From: Sanderia malayensis
Lineage: Eukaryota; Cnidaria; Scyphozoa; Semaeostomeae; Pelagiidae
Direction: 5' to 3'
NCBI GenBank assembly: GCA_013076295.1
Contig: RQOL01000024.1
Span: 620,001 to 684,000 of the forward strand
DNA: 64,000 bases
Below, piece after piece: positions 1-11,600 of the stretch. The position numbers were made by a program, and so were the translations under genes. The notes under the pieces were generated by a model. It saw only the letters and a program-made list of their open reading frames with translations. It was not told the DNA's origin and made no database searches. Numbering within the stretch: position 1 is the first letter of the stretch; each line of letters begins with the position of its first letter.

Positions 1-1077
1 GTGTATATCTTATATTTCAAACCGAGCTTCATCGTGCTTAGGAATCAGAAAAAATGCTACAATTAACACACTTATGTGGCCGCCTTTAAAAGGAAACCCA
101 AAAGTTGTTTCATTTGGGAGAAAACCAAGTGGCCGCTATAAAACGTTTCGGACTGAAAAGGATCGTGGTCGTAATTAAGAAGTGGCCGCAGAAAAGAGGT
201 TGTCGTTATTAGAGGCTCCACTGCACTCATAATGCGATGACTTCGTAAAAAGTATTCTATTGTGACGGAGTTACTTTATCACAAATAGAATTCAGGTCTC
301 AAGGATACTAGTATCCACTACAAAAGAATGGAGAGAGAAGATAAGACCAGACCTAACATATAAAAAGATAGCAAATGCGGGGGTAAATCAGAACTACATG
401 TCGCACTACATGTACTCAAAGGGAGAATGGCGACGCATCATGACGTCACAAGGTCTCGGAGGTAACCTTGTTCAAAAGGAAATTGTGTCTCCAACGTCAG
501 ATCAAATGTAACAAAATTTGCGGAATGAAGGCAAGAAAATGGGCACTTTCAGACGTACATAGACTGTTAAAATATACCCATCCTGAGCAAGTTATTATAG
601 AAAATACCGAGAGCGATTGAAAAACTCCATTGACCTCGGTTCGTAACAATTTTTTGTGTCATTACTGTGATGTCGCGGCGTGAGGGAATTTTTTGTATAA
701 AGTGACCTTTTTCAAGACGAAACTTATAGTTGTCAGATCAAACGCATGTTGAGCTTGCACCATACCATACCGACAACTACAACAGCTTAGTACAGCTTTG
801 ACTTCGAATAGAATAAGACAAGCTATGTCAAATTTCGTTGCATAAGTACTTTGATAAATTTCATTGTCCTGGAAGGGAGGGAGCTAATAGGAAAATTAAA
901 TAGGATTCCCGCATTTTCTCCAATGAGCCTGGTAAACAAAGTCCCTCTTCTCGAACCACATTCCCTCAAATAACGCTGATATGAGAAATGTGAAACATTT
1001 TGATGTATGCATCGCGCATAGCGATATTGAACATTCGCTGATGCGGACCCGCATGCCACAAAAAGCTCATGCTTGTA
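1..1077. other. Left-edge stretch, no gene recognised
   Basis: No coding exon could be supported here. Short open frames on the minus strand, such as 823-1155, have no recognisable domain and no convincing splice sites. Further exons of the gene at 1810-3229 could lie here or beyond the left edge. Confidence 0.4.
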
Positions 1078-1078
1078 A

Positions 1079-1678
1079 AGCCTAGTATCCATATAGTCGT
1101 TGAGGGTCGTTGAGGGTCTTTGGCAGTCTTTGGGAGTCGCTGAAAAGATTAACAATCACGCAGAGACCTGTCAAAAATTGATTTAATCTTCCAGCGACCC
1201 AAACGACTGGTCTTTGAGGTCGTCGAGATAGAAAAGTTCTATCTCAGCGACCTCAACGACCGTCAACACTATAAAACGACTGAGATCCTTTGATTTATGT
1301 AATATATATGTTTCCTTGCCAAAGTACAATGCAATGCCACGTGGGATATTTCGAGATATTTGACTCTCTAAAAATAGCAATTTTGACCTTAATTTTGTCT
1401 AAATTTATGCAGAAGTATTCGGTCTTCTTACACACATGATATTTGCGAAAAACAACAAAAATTCGTGTGTGCCTCTGCATGTTTCAAACGTATAAATTTG
1501 GCGCCACTTTGTTATTGTGCGCGCTTTCTTATCACATTCTCTCGACGACTGCGAAAGACTGCAACGACCTCAAAGACCTCAACGACTATATGGATACACA
1601 TCGCTGATCCTAATTTCAGCGACTCATAAAGACTGCCAACGACCTCAACGACCTCAACGACTATATGGATACTAGGCT
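1079..1678. mobile_element. MITE with ~75-bp terminal inverted repeats, TAA target duplication
   Basis: The left end AGCCTAGTATCCATATAGTC recurs in reverse complement at the right end, and similarity of the two arms continues for about 75 bp. The element is flanked by TAA on both sides (1076-1078 and 1679-1681). A 3-bp TWA duplication is the known signature of PIF/Harbinger elements, so a non-autonomous Harbinger-like element is inferred. The arms contain short iterations of an ACGACCTCA-like unit. No transposase frame is seen. It lies downstream of exon 2 of the minus-strand gene at 1810-3229, probably in an intron. Confidence 0.75.
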
Positions 1679-1809
1679 TAAGCGAGCGTTAGAAGAAGAC
1701 GAAAAAACATTCATAAGGAGCTCTGGGGTGTTAAGGGAGTTTTGCGTGCATAAGATAATTAACGTGCGTAGTTCGTGTTGCGGATGAAATAAAGGCTTTG
1801 TGCGCTTAC

Positions 1810-3229
1810 CTCCAGGCATGCTTTTCAAATCCAGAACATTCAACACAGGCAAGGCAAATGGCTCCTTCTGGCACATCAAAAAAATCTTCAACCTTGAAAG
1901 TGGAATAAAGAAGTTACGGTCAGCATGAAGAAACCCAGCTTTGTGGTAGAAAAATAGGGAGGGGAAGAAAGGGAAAAAAAGGGAAAGCAATCCTGATTAT
2001 CAGAGGGGAGAAGGGGCAAAGATGAGAGAACAAAAGACTGAATATAAAACTGAGACAAAGCCCGTGCAGATCAAATTCAAAAAAGACAATCTTTTTCAAA
2101 CAAAAATTTAACACAATTTTTTATATTTACTGCGACCATGCCGCACGCAAACTAAATGTTTGGTCAGATTAAAGCTGGCTTTAGTTTCTTATTAACTAAG
2201 TTGTTATTTAGAAAAACGTGTATAGCATAAAGTTTTATAGGTTCGGGAATACTATTCAATATTCTGGCGGATTTGACGATGTGAGCAATTTCTTTATAAA
2301 GGTGTCTAAAAAACCCCTCCCCAAGCGATATTGCACCCCGACGTAATGTAAACGCCCTTTTCAGCACCCAGAAATGTACAACAATGAACTTGAACAAAAG
2401 ATTATTGTTGTTTTTCCTATTGTTCTCTGTAAATAAAATCAAATGAATTTTCTGTCTCTGTTTTACCAACGCTGTTTGGTTTTTATAGCCAGTCTCTTGC
2501 ATGCTAAAGTCTGCACCTTAAATTAGACAATGTTAAAAATCTATTGAGAGATCAAGATTTCTGAATAAATCAGTCTGGGGGTGATTTTGAGTGATTTTCC
2601 CAGCCATGAAACACTCGAGATATTTTCAACATGTACTTCGTTTGTATTATACCTCACCTTACAATTTTGTCAAAATGGTGTTGATCATCGATGTAAAACA
2701 AAATCCGATTATTCCCCATTTGTATTCAAATGAAATATTCATGAAAGCATGGAGATTTAAAACCGCAAATTCTATTGAAAATTAGACTGGAATTTGAGTG
2801 GGAGTGACTTCCGTGCAGACTGGAAAATTGTGTGGGCCTAACATACACATACGAATTTCGATACAGAATGCATTTTACCTGTGTATCCTTCTTCGGGTCT
2901 GAATTTGCTCTTGATGGCTTTCCAGACTTCTTTTGGAAGTGTAAACCATGATATCCAGCTGTTTCTTGGGAATCGTCTTCATCGAAATCGCTGCTTGCAG
3001 CGTCACTTGACGAAGAGCTGCTTGAGATAATATCTTCCTCTTGATCGTATTGAACAAAGATAGGTACTGGAGGAGAAATGTCTTCTTCGGTTGTGTTGTC
3101 TGACACAATTCTGAACTTCTGCTTCTGTGGCTCGTTGTTGTCGTCATTGGCAAACTGTGAGGAGTCGAGATCCAACATTGCACTTGGAGGCAAACCTGGA
3201 AACTCTCCGTCCTCGTCAGAACTCGCCAT
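1810..3229 (-). CDS. Acidic serine-rich protein of unknown function, first two coding exons (3' part outside)
   Basis: Two phase-compatible exons are visible. Exon 1 (2879-3229, 117 codons) starts MASSDEDGEFPGLPP and ends ...DPKKDTQ at a CAG|GTAAAA donor. Exon 2 (1810-1892, 83 nt) follows an AG acceptor in frame, reads VEDFFDVPEGAICLACVECS and on to ...KHAWR, and ends at a G|GTAAGC donor in phase 2. The first ~115 residues are acidic, with a serine run followed by Asp/Glu-rich sequence, so probably disordered. Exon 2 carries a C-x2-C-x2-C cluster that could begin a zinc-binding domain. An in-frame Met lies 8 codons upstream (3253); I prefer the Met at 3229 because MASSDEDG looks like a normal protein start. 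No family is recognised. The rest of the gene was not located. It is unrelated to the array to its right. Confidence 0.65.
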
Positions 3230-5695
3230 GATTAACAAACAAACTTTTTCCAATTATGTATTCAAACTCGTGTCAATATAGTCTGTCAATAGTGGTGTAC
3301 TTCGCCTTTGATTTGCGATGACGGCGCGAATGTACTTAGTATCATTTGTCCAGGCTTGGAAGCACCACACAACCCCCACACAAATGAAAATATTAGCAAC
3401 AATATTTCACCATTATTTTCAGCCTAATATCGTTATGATTTATATTTCAAAATACATGTAAACACACTGCCTTTGTATGATTTACCTCAGCTTGCCAAAA
3501 CATCCGAGGCAGCGATCAGATAAAATGAGAGATAATGACCTTGGAGGGAAGAATTTCCATAAAGAAAGTCGTTCCACACCAGGGGGTTTTCTCTTGTTAC
3601 AAAACAAAACGTACTATGGAATGCACAGGGGGAAAATATGTCTGTAAATTCCTCTTTTTCAAGCAAACAAAAGGAACATAATGTCGACCGTTTCCTGAAA
3701 CAAAAAGCCCAGCTTATTTTTCTTGTGCAAAGATTAAATATCGATTATTTATTTTAGACGCATTTGATCAAAGACTATCACAATATATTGTCGAAGTTAA
3801 TGGCTTATATTGTGGTTTTACGTGGAATAAGTCCAAATGCACAACACAACTGATGAGAATTGTTAATGCACTTTTTCAACCACAAACCTCCTAAGGTATT
3901 TGGCTTAACAAAGAAATTTTTCCAAAATAATTATATGGATCCAATGGCCACCAATGTATTGTATGTCGTGCGGTGCGCAACGAGCTTCACGCCCTACAGC
4001 ACCGCTCTATATATTTCGGCAAGTGAACATCTGCCATGGCAATGGAAATAATCAAAATTGCTAACTGTAAGTCTTGCTGGTGAATAGTCTGGATCAAGTG
4101 CCCGGGTGGCATTGAAACTCAGTATGGTAATAAATAAGTTGACAATTATTATTATGAGATGGCATAAATAAGCATATCCACTATCGGCTCTTGAGCCCAA
4201 AAAAATAAAGTACCCTTTCGGATTTTTTATTGATTAAAACTACAAGCTCAAAAGTGCTGATCCCGAAAGTGCTTGATTTTTTTATCTCATGAGTATTAAG
4301 TAGTTTTTGAGTAAAAAAGCTTTACTTATCACACCCAGTGACCATTAGGACTGAGTCGAGTCCACTATGACATCATTGTGGAAATCTCGCTATTTTCTCC
4401 GTACTGAAGTGGCAAATTTAACATCGATTTTCTTATATATGATGGACTCGATACTTGTTTTCCTTTATTTTGATGATGAGAAGCAGAACGGCGCATTATG
4501 GGATTTTTTAAAAGCTTTTCATGATTGATGAATTTCATCCTGTAGTAGACAATTCTTTTATTACAAAGAGTGCATTTATCTGTATTAACTAAAAATTATG
4601 TCTTTTTCTTAGAACTTCTAAATCTCCAAAGTTTACCTTTATCCGCAATGTCAATCGGCATCCGCATTTTCATATCGCACGGGATCATGATGTTTTATAA
4701 CTGTCATTCAATATATTTCTTATTTTGGGACAAGTGCAAAATTCACAGAATTGCAGCTATTTGAAGAGGCATCTTGAAAGGTAATTGGGACCATTGAAAG
4801 CCATATACTGACTTAACTACTCTTATCCAATGTTCTACTACAAGTATAAATCCAAGTTAATTGATTTTTCGCTAGTTTCTATTATTGATCGCTGTGAAGG
4901 CCCCTTTGCAAGGCGCTAAATTCGCGATGACTGCTGTACGTGCTCAATGATTTTCGAACATCCCCTTTAGACTTGTTGCACGAGTCTCGATTGGGTGCAA
5001 GATAGTTCAGAGTTGTCCAACGAACGTATCACAGGGATGCAATGCAGTGAGTCTACATCCCCTTCATGTTCTTGCAACTAGAATTTCATATGCAGGTAAA
5101 AATACACACTACGCCGAAATAAATCGAATACCCTATGACACCACAAGTCCTACATTGTCTGCAGTATGCACTGGGCCTACATATAAGCGAAGTTAAAGTC
5201 GCAAGACTAATAATTGATAAAAAACTAATTGAAAGAGACATTAAATGCTCAAATATCTACAAGTAAATAATTAGCAAAATGTGTATTACCTAGGGGAAAC
5301 CTCCTCCTACTTTTTGAATTGTGCCCTTTTATGGATAAAAATTTGCCCTTGTGAGAGGATGCATGTCACGTGCCATGTCCCTTTTATTATTGTGTCCTCC
5401 CCCCCCCCATATTTTTATCACGCTCCTACCTCTGTAATTAGTGCTATGGGGTGAAAACAGTGCAGCAGTTTGGAGGCAACGAAATATCGTTATTGGCTAG
5501 CACAAGTACCGACAATAATCCTCTACGAATGCGAATCGGGTGCTACTTGTGGTTGATTCTGCTACTTGGCATTATCCATACACATTACTGCGAACTCCGC
5601 ACGCTATGCATGCATTATATAGGATGTAATACAGTATTTCGCTACATGTGCAAATAATGTGCAAGTCAACGAGAATCATTTAGGCACATCTCAAG
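3230..5695. other. Intergenic region, no gene recognised
   Basis: This separates the 5' end of the left gene from the 3' end of G1. It should contain the promoter of the left gene near 3230-3400 and the 3' UTR of G1 below 5696. A candidate AATAAA signal on the minus strand sits near 5380. Open frames such as 3994-4200 and 4570-4764 show no domain. A poly-C run lies at about 5400-5408. Confidence 0.4.
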
Positions 5696-8600
5696 CTACT
5701 TAAGCTCGCATCCGTAAAGTTCTATCCGCATGCAGATAGAAGTATCAAAAGAAACCGGGTAAAAACGAATTTTCCAAGCTCTGATTGGTGGTTCAAGTTT
5801 ATTCTTAACAATGTTTCTTTTGTCCACATTACCATTGAAAAGCTGAAAAAGATGCATCTCATAAATATCTCATATGAATAAAATAAAAAAGTTTTGCCAT
5901 ATCCTTCTGATATTCGCAAATATGAATCAGTAACAAGAACCGGGGTGGCCTAATTCCATTCATTATAACATATTGCTACAAATAGCATGTTCTGCAACAA
6001 ATATGCTTGAGCTTATGACTCCCACTTCCAGAGGCCCCGTCCCGCCGTTCGTCAAAAGCACACTCTGTTATGATCCAAGAAACTTGTTGTCCAGTTAAAT
6101 TTTGCAAGTGAATTGCTAAACTAAAGCTTTTGGCTGCCTTCCTAAATATGCAAAGATCATAGTCAATATATGAGCTATATGCAGAAGGCACGAGATTAAA
6201 GCTTTGGTCCGAAATTCACGCTCTTCCGTTTAGGGTAACCCATGCAATCAAGTAAAAACCAGGTAAGATTTTAATTCACTGACAATGAAAGTTAAGCCAA
6301 TCCGACTATCTAACGCGTGTGTCGTACGACAGTTTGCTGAACTACCTGGGTCTGGGCCTGAAGGCTACATGGTAAAGCCAAGCTAAGGCACCTAACAATT
6401 TGCTGGCACCTTGTTAGTTGGTTCCTAATTACAATTATGAAAGTAATTAGAGGGTAATTTTTTATTAAATTGTTATTATTACCTTTTTTGTACCATCTTT
6501 GTTGTTGATAGGCGTGAATACGTTAGCATCCGCAGTTATATAGCCTAAGTTATATGCTTTCACAATTCCGGGGAGATTTGGCGAGGGACGACCTTGCGTG
6601 GCTATGTCAGTGACAATTTTCAATTTTAGAAAGTCAACCTATAGAAAAAAATGGAAAACAATTTTAAAGTAGTGGGATGTTAAGGGTCTAACCTATGTTG
6701 GAGTTGGCGCTCAAAATTTAAAAGCAATTTTAGTTATTTACGTAAGTAACACAAGTGAAGACTTATAAAAAATTCGCCACTTTCAGACTTATAAAAAATG
6801 ATCGTAAATTTTATAAAATTTGTTTTACTCACAATACAACGGAAATTCTTTTTGTTCCCCAAAAAGTATGCAAAAAGTAATACATTGTTATAAGTTTTTC
6901 TTTTAACACACAATGAGAAGCCATGTAAATGGAATTGTGTACGGTATCTTAAAATCATAATAAACTTCTCAAGTAGACATGTTTGAATGCTCTTAGCTAC
7001 ATATAACTGATTGCAAGAACATTTGATATGTGACATTGCCATAAGAAGAGTATGTTACATTCAATTGTAAGCAGAAAACCGCGGTTGTCAATTATGCTGA
7101 CAATAAAATAATTCAAGTAACGGTGGTTGTAATAATTGGTATTACCTGCAAATATTGACTCTTATCTTGGATGTTACTACACCATGCAGAGTAATGATTA
7201 AGTCTTGCCAAATTCGGTAGGCGATTTCCATAAGTTGTAGATGCAGTAATTTGTTCGTTGGTTATTGCAGACGACCCCATTCCTAATGGCGCTACAGGAT
7301 TAGCACAGGCTATCAAAAAAGAAAACGAAATATTCACACAAGTCAAGCCAAGAGGACATTTTTATCGACTCTGGATTAACTCAGACCGCTTTTTAAAAAT
7401 GTGTCCTATTGAAGAACATGTGAGCATAAAGGATTTTAAATTGAAAACCTTAAAATGCCAAACATGAGATGGCTGAGGTTTTATTTATTAAACACAACCT
7501 AATAACAAGTTCATACAAGTTTATATTCCTCTGAAAATGTGCTTCATTGTGAGTAAAAATTGAATTTATTAATTGCTTTATTTTATTATATAATTGATAC
7601 TTCATTCCCAATTTGTCTCCTAATTGTCTAAGGCCTGATTTATACGTCGCATAATAGTCGCGTCGAATACAATTGCAATTTCATTCGACTAAAGTTGATA
7701 TTCATGCGACGTTTATGCGACTTGGATTTATAAGTCGAATTTTGTGCCGCATATAATTCAATGCGCATGCTCAAAATTTTTACAAAATGGCGGCAAACAT
7801 TTTGGTGGCAAACAGTTTCAGCAAAGCTTCAACTTCCTGTTTCTTGAAGCAAATAACAAAAAAGAATAAAATTTCGAGAACAAATTTCTTTTGTTTCTGC
7901 GTCAGTTTTCGAATCGCTGTTATTTTTAAGTGCTACTCGCTCTTCATCAAGATTAACCACCTGGTCTGGTAATGTGGACGCTTCAAGTTCAGGTTCAAAA
8001 TTGTCATCGAAACTTTGGCTACCAGAAAAGGCGAATGACTCAGTCTGAGACTTGTTGGCTGCCATCTTTGTTGGTGTGAGAAAATGAAAATTGGCGCGCA
8101 ATTTGGTTGAAGGGCAGAGAACAATGAAACGCGTTCATAGAACAATAGGATACACGAAACACGATAATTACACGCTTCAATTTCAGTCGACTGAAATTGA
8201 ATTAAATTCAACGTATAAAGCAAAGTCGCATAATGGTCGAATATTCGACTGACCGAGTGGCATATTCGACTGAAGGTCGACTGAAATACATAGTTGGATT
8301 TATACGTCGCATAATAGTCGCATAAAATTCACACTTGGCTACTTTTTGGTGCTGTAATTGTATTCGACGCGACTATTATGCGATGTATAAATCAGGCCTA
8401 ATATCTTCATCCAGCTACATTCGTTGAAGTAAAACATCAGTTAAAAATGCAGTTTCTCTCCGACAAGTCCACAAAACAATACACGCATTGAAATCTTGGA
8501 TGTAAAGAAACTTTTCGGTCTACATTGATATTTTTTATGTAACGCTAAACTAGACTGTATGTCTATCATTGACTCAAAAGATTGCAAGTTATAGCTCAGA

Positions 8601-11600
8601 AAATCAATTAAATACATAGGGTACGCAAGTTACCTTCAGGCTTTGCTTGCTGGATTGGATCTTCTGCAAAATAGATTTTACAAGTTTTAATTTAAGGCCT
8701 AGTTCAGGCAACGCATTTTGATCGCAGCGATTTTCTTAAAGTGGAAGTGGTGGCTGGCCGCTGGCGCATATTTGAGGGTAGGCGCTTATTTGGAACAAGT
8801 GCATGCTTAATTAATTTTGTGATAGGGTGAGCGCTTAATCAAATGTTATCTTAATGTAATGTTTTCAAAAATGTTATCTCATCTTATTCTTATATACTAT
8901 TGCAGTAGAATATATGTTTTTGCAAAAGAATGTGCATTTTAGATGAGAAAAGGCCATTTAAAAAATAAAATTTGTTGTATACCAATGTATATTCAAAAAC
9001 ATTGTTGGTAGACAAATGCTGCAAGTCGATACTAAAAAGTATACAACAATACTACTGCAACATATAAATGAAAATAATCATAAAGCATCAATACGTACCA
9101 ATTCCATACAGCTCCATTCTTAGGCATATGTATTGAACAAACTTTATCGGATTGATTTTTACTGCAAATGCACGAAAGTACACTGAGAACGTTTTTGTTT
9201 TTTTTGCAGGATTGCCAGATAACCCAGAGAGTAGCTGCATTAAATATGAAATCAATTACTTTTCATTGTAACAGGGTAAAGAAACTGCAGTACAATATCG
9301 CAATAAATTTACACTTTAAGCAAGTATTATAAAATCTAAAGCATGTAAAGAAATAATAGTACATAAAATGTTTTAAACAGTTGAAACACATTGCACTCTC
9401 GAAATACCAGTGAGTTATTTACTCTTCATGCTGACAAAGGTATTTTGTAGTAAATTTTGTAGCCGTGGGCCTTTGGCCCTTGCAACAAAGTTTTGAGTAC
9501 AAATACAAGTATCGTAATTCTTCGATTAAACGCTCCCCTCGAATAAAGGCCCCCAATTTTAATTCTTTTTCAATAAACGCCCCTTAAACGCCCCCTCCAA
9601 TAGACGCCCCTTGTAGATGGGCGTTTATATGAAACACATAGAACCGAAGCTGGTCCATCATCGAGGAAGATGATGTTGATGGTGACTTTGAACTAGATAT
9701 ATTGATGTTTTTTTTAAATTATACTTCTGGAACCAGACTTTTTTAGTTGTTACTCAGAGTTTCACGCTAAGTGCAATCATCATTAGATGTTTATTAATAA
9801 ACGCCCCCTCTTTTAAACGCCCCTCGAATAGAAGCCTTGCTCAAATATCAAAAATTAAATAAGCTCAAATATCAAAAAGTAAATTAAAGTTGTATGATTG
9901 GCCAATGTAACTAACCTCATCATTTTCGCTTTCTTTATATGTCTTCCACTGGTAGCTGTCATTTGTGTAGAGCACCCTGTAGCTTTCAACCCATGCAACA
10001 CATGAACCACTCGGGCAATTTGCATTTTGCATTGCGATGCTTGTAATTATCTTCCGAGTTATGAAGTCGATCTAGAAATGATCACATTTTTCAACACTAA
10101 GTTACTGCATTGTAATTTGCATCGAAAGATGTTCTCTTGTGGACTTTGAGATACTCTACCTAACTACTCTAACTACCCTAACTACAACCGCCTCCCCAGC
10201 TAAGTGCAACTTTTCAAATTTCAAAACACGCTTTGGCGTACATTCCATAAATAATCGGGCTCTGGTCTCCGTGGACCAAAAAAGTGCTCTTCGAAACGCC
10301 GTGCCTTGCCTCCAAGTTACAAATATTTCCTTCGTTCTTGAATATGACAAATGCTTTCGGTGTCGCCCAAGGCTCCATTTTGCAAAGCAAACTTCCAACT
10401 AAAGCCATTCAGTATGCTAATACCATTTGCGCAACTCAAAGATGCACAATGCAGAAAGAAATTTAAATACATCTTTTAAAAAGCCTCGAGGCATGGCTGG
10501 CTGACCGAGATGCTTACAAAATGTGACATTTGAGGAGAAGCAAAAAAGCAGAGGCTTTTAGTACTATGTGATAAATACCAAAGTCATCAGAAATATATAT
10601 TCCAAAACAGAACATCACTGAGTTTAAAAAAGAGTTTGACCGGGTATAGAATGTACTAAATTGGTATTGACTATCTCGACACGGAAATGCCTTAATACCA
10701 ATTTGAATATAATAGGGAGATATAACAGGATACAGCTGAGAATATAATAGGATGAATTTATGGGTGTGTGTGACAAAGAAAAGAAGAATACAACGCGATG
10801 ACCAGTAGCGCATGCGTTTGCATCTGATTGCATTTGAGTTGATCCCGCAGTGACGTGGCTGATTGTACGACTGTGGGTGATTGTAGAGAAGGATGAATAT
10901 TACAGTGATATGAATGCTTACCCTGACATATTCATTTTGCATGTTGGTAAGCTGCATTGCACACCAACCACTTCCAGAGTTCAATCGTGCTTTGTTGGAT
11001 TTGAAACTTTTGTTGAAATCCGAAGCAGATGACATTTGGTAGGCCTTGATTATTTTGTCGTCTGCAACGCCCAAAGCAGTGGCATGAATAGCTAAAATCA
11101 GATGACAAAGTCAGAGCTACCTTACTGTTCTTTTCATAAGCTACCTTACTCTTGGAATAAGTTCTCCACTGAAGATTTAAAAGTGTGCAAAGACTTAATC
11201 AAGGTCCTATTCACACAATACCACTTTCATTTCACTCTGTTTCAACTTGGTCCGCTTACGATACTGCTTTCGCGAGAAAAGATTGAACAAGACCCCCTGA
11301 ACCGATTTGCGTTTTCCAATGAAAAAGCTCTAAAAGTTTACGTTTCTCAAGACATAATCAGCTGGTTCTAAGTTTAATTTGATTAAATTCAGTGACAAGT
11401 GAATGATTCAGAAATGAAAGCAAAGACGTATAAAAGTGATTCTTTAGCACGTAAAGGTACCCCCTTGAGATCTAAAGGTCAGTGGCATGAGGGTAGTCAT
11501 GTACCCTTTTTATTGACCCGACCTCCAATTTTTTAATTCCTTTCTACGTTATGGACGAAAAGAGAACAGAAAAATATACTTACGTTTGCTACAGTGAATA

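Noticed and set aside
823..1155. 110-codon minus-strand frame as a possible third exon of the left gene
   Set aside because: It overlaps the MITE starting at 1079, and no acceptor in the required phase was convincing.
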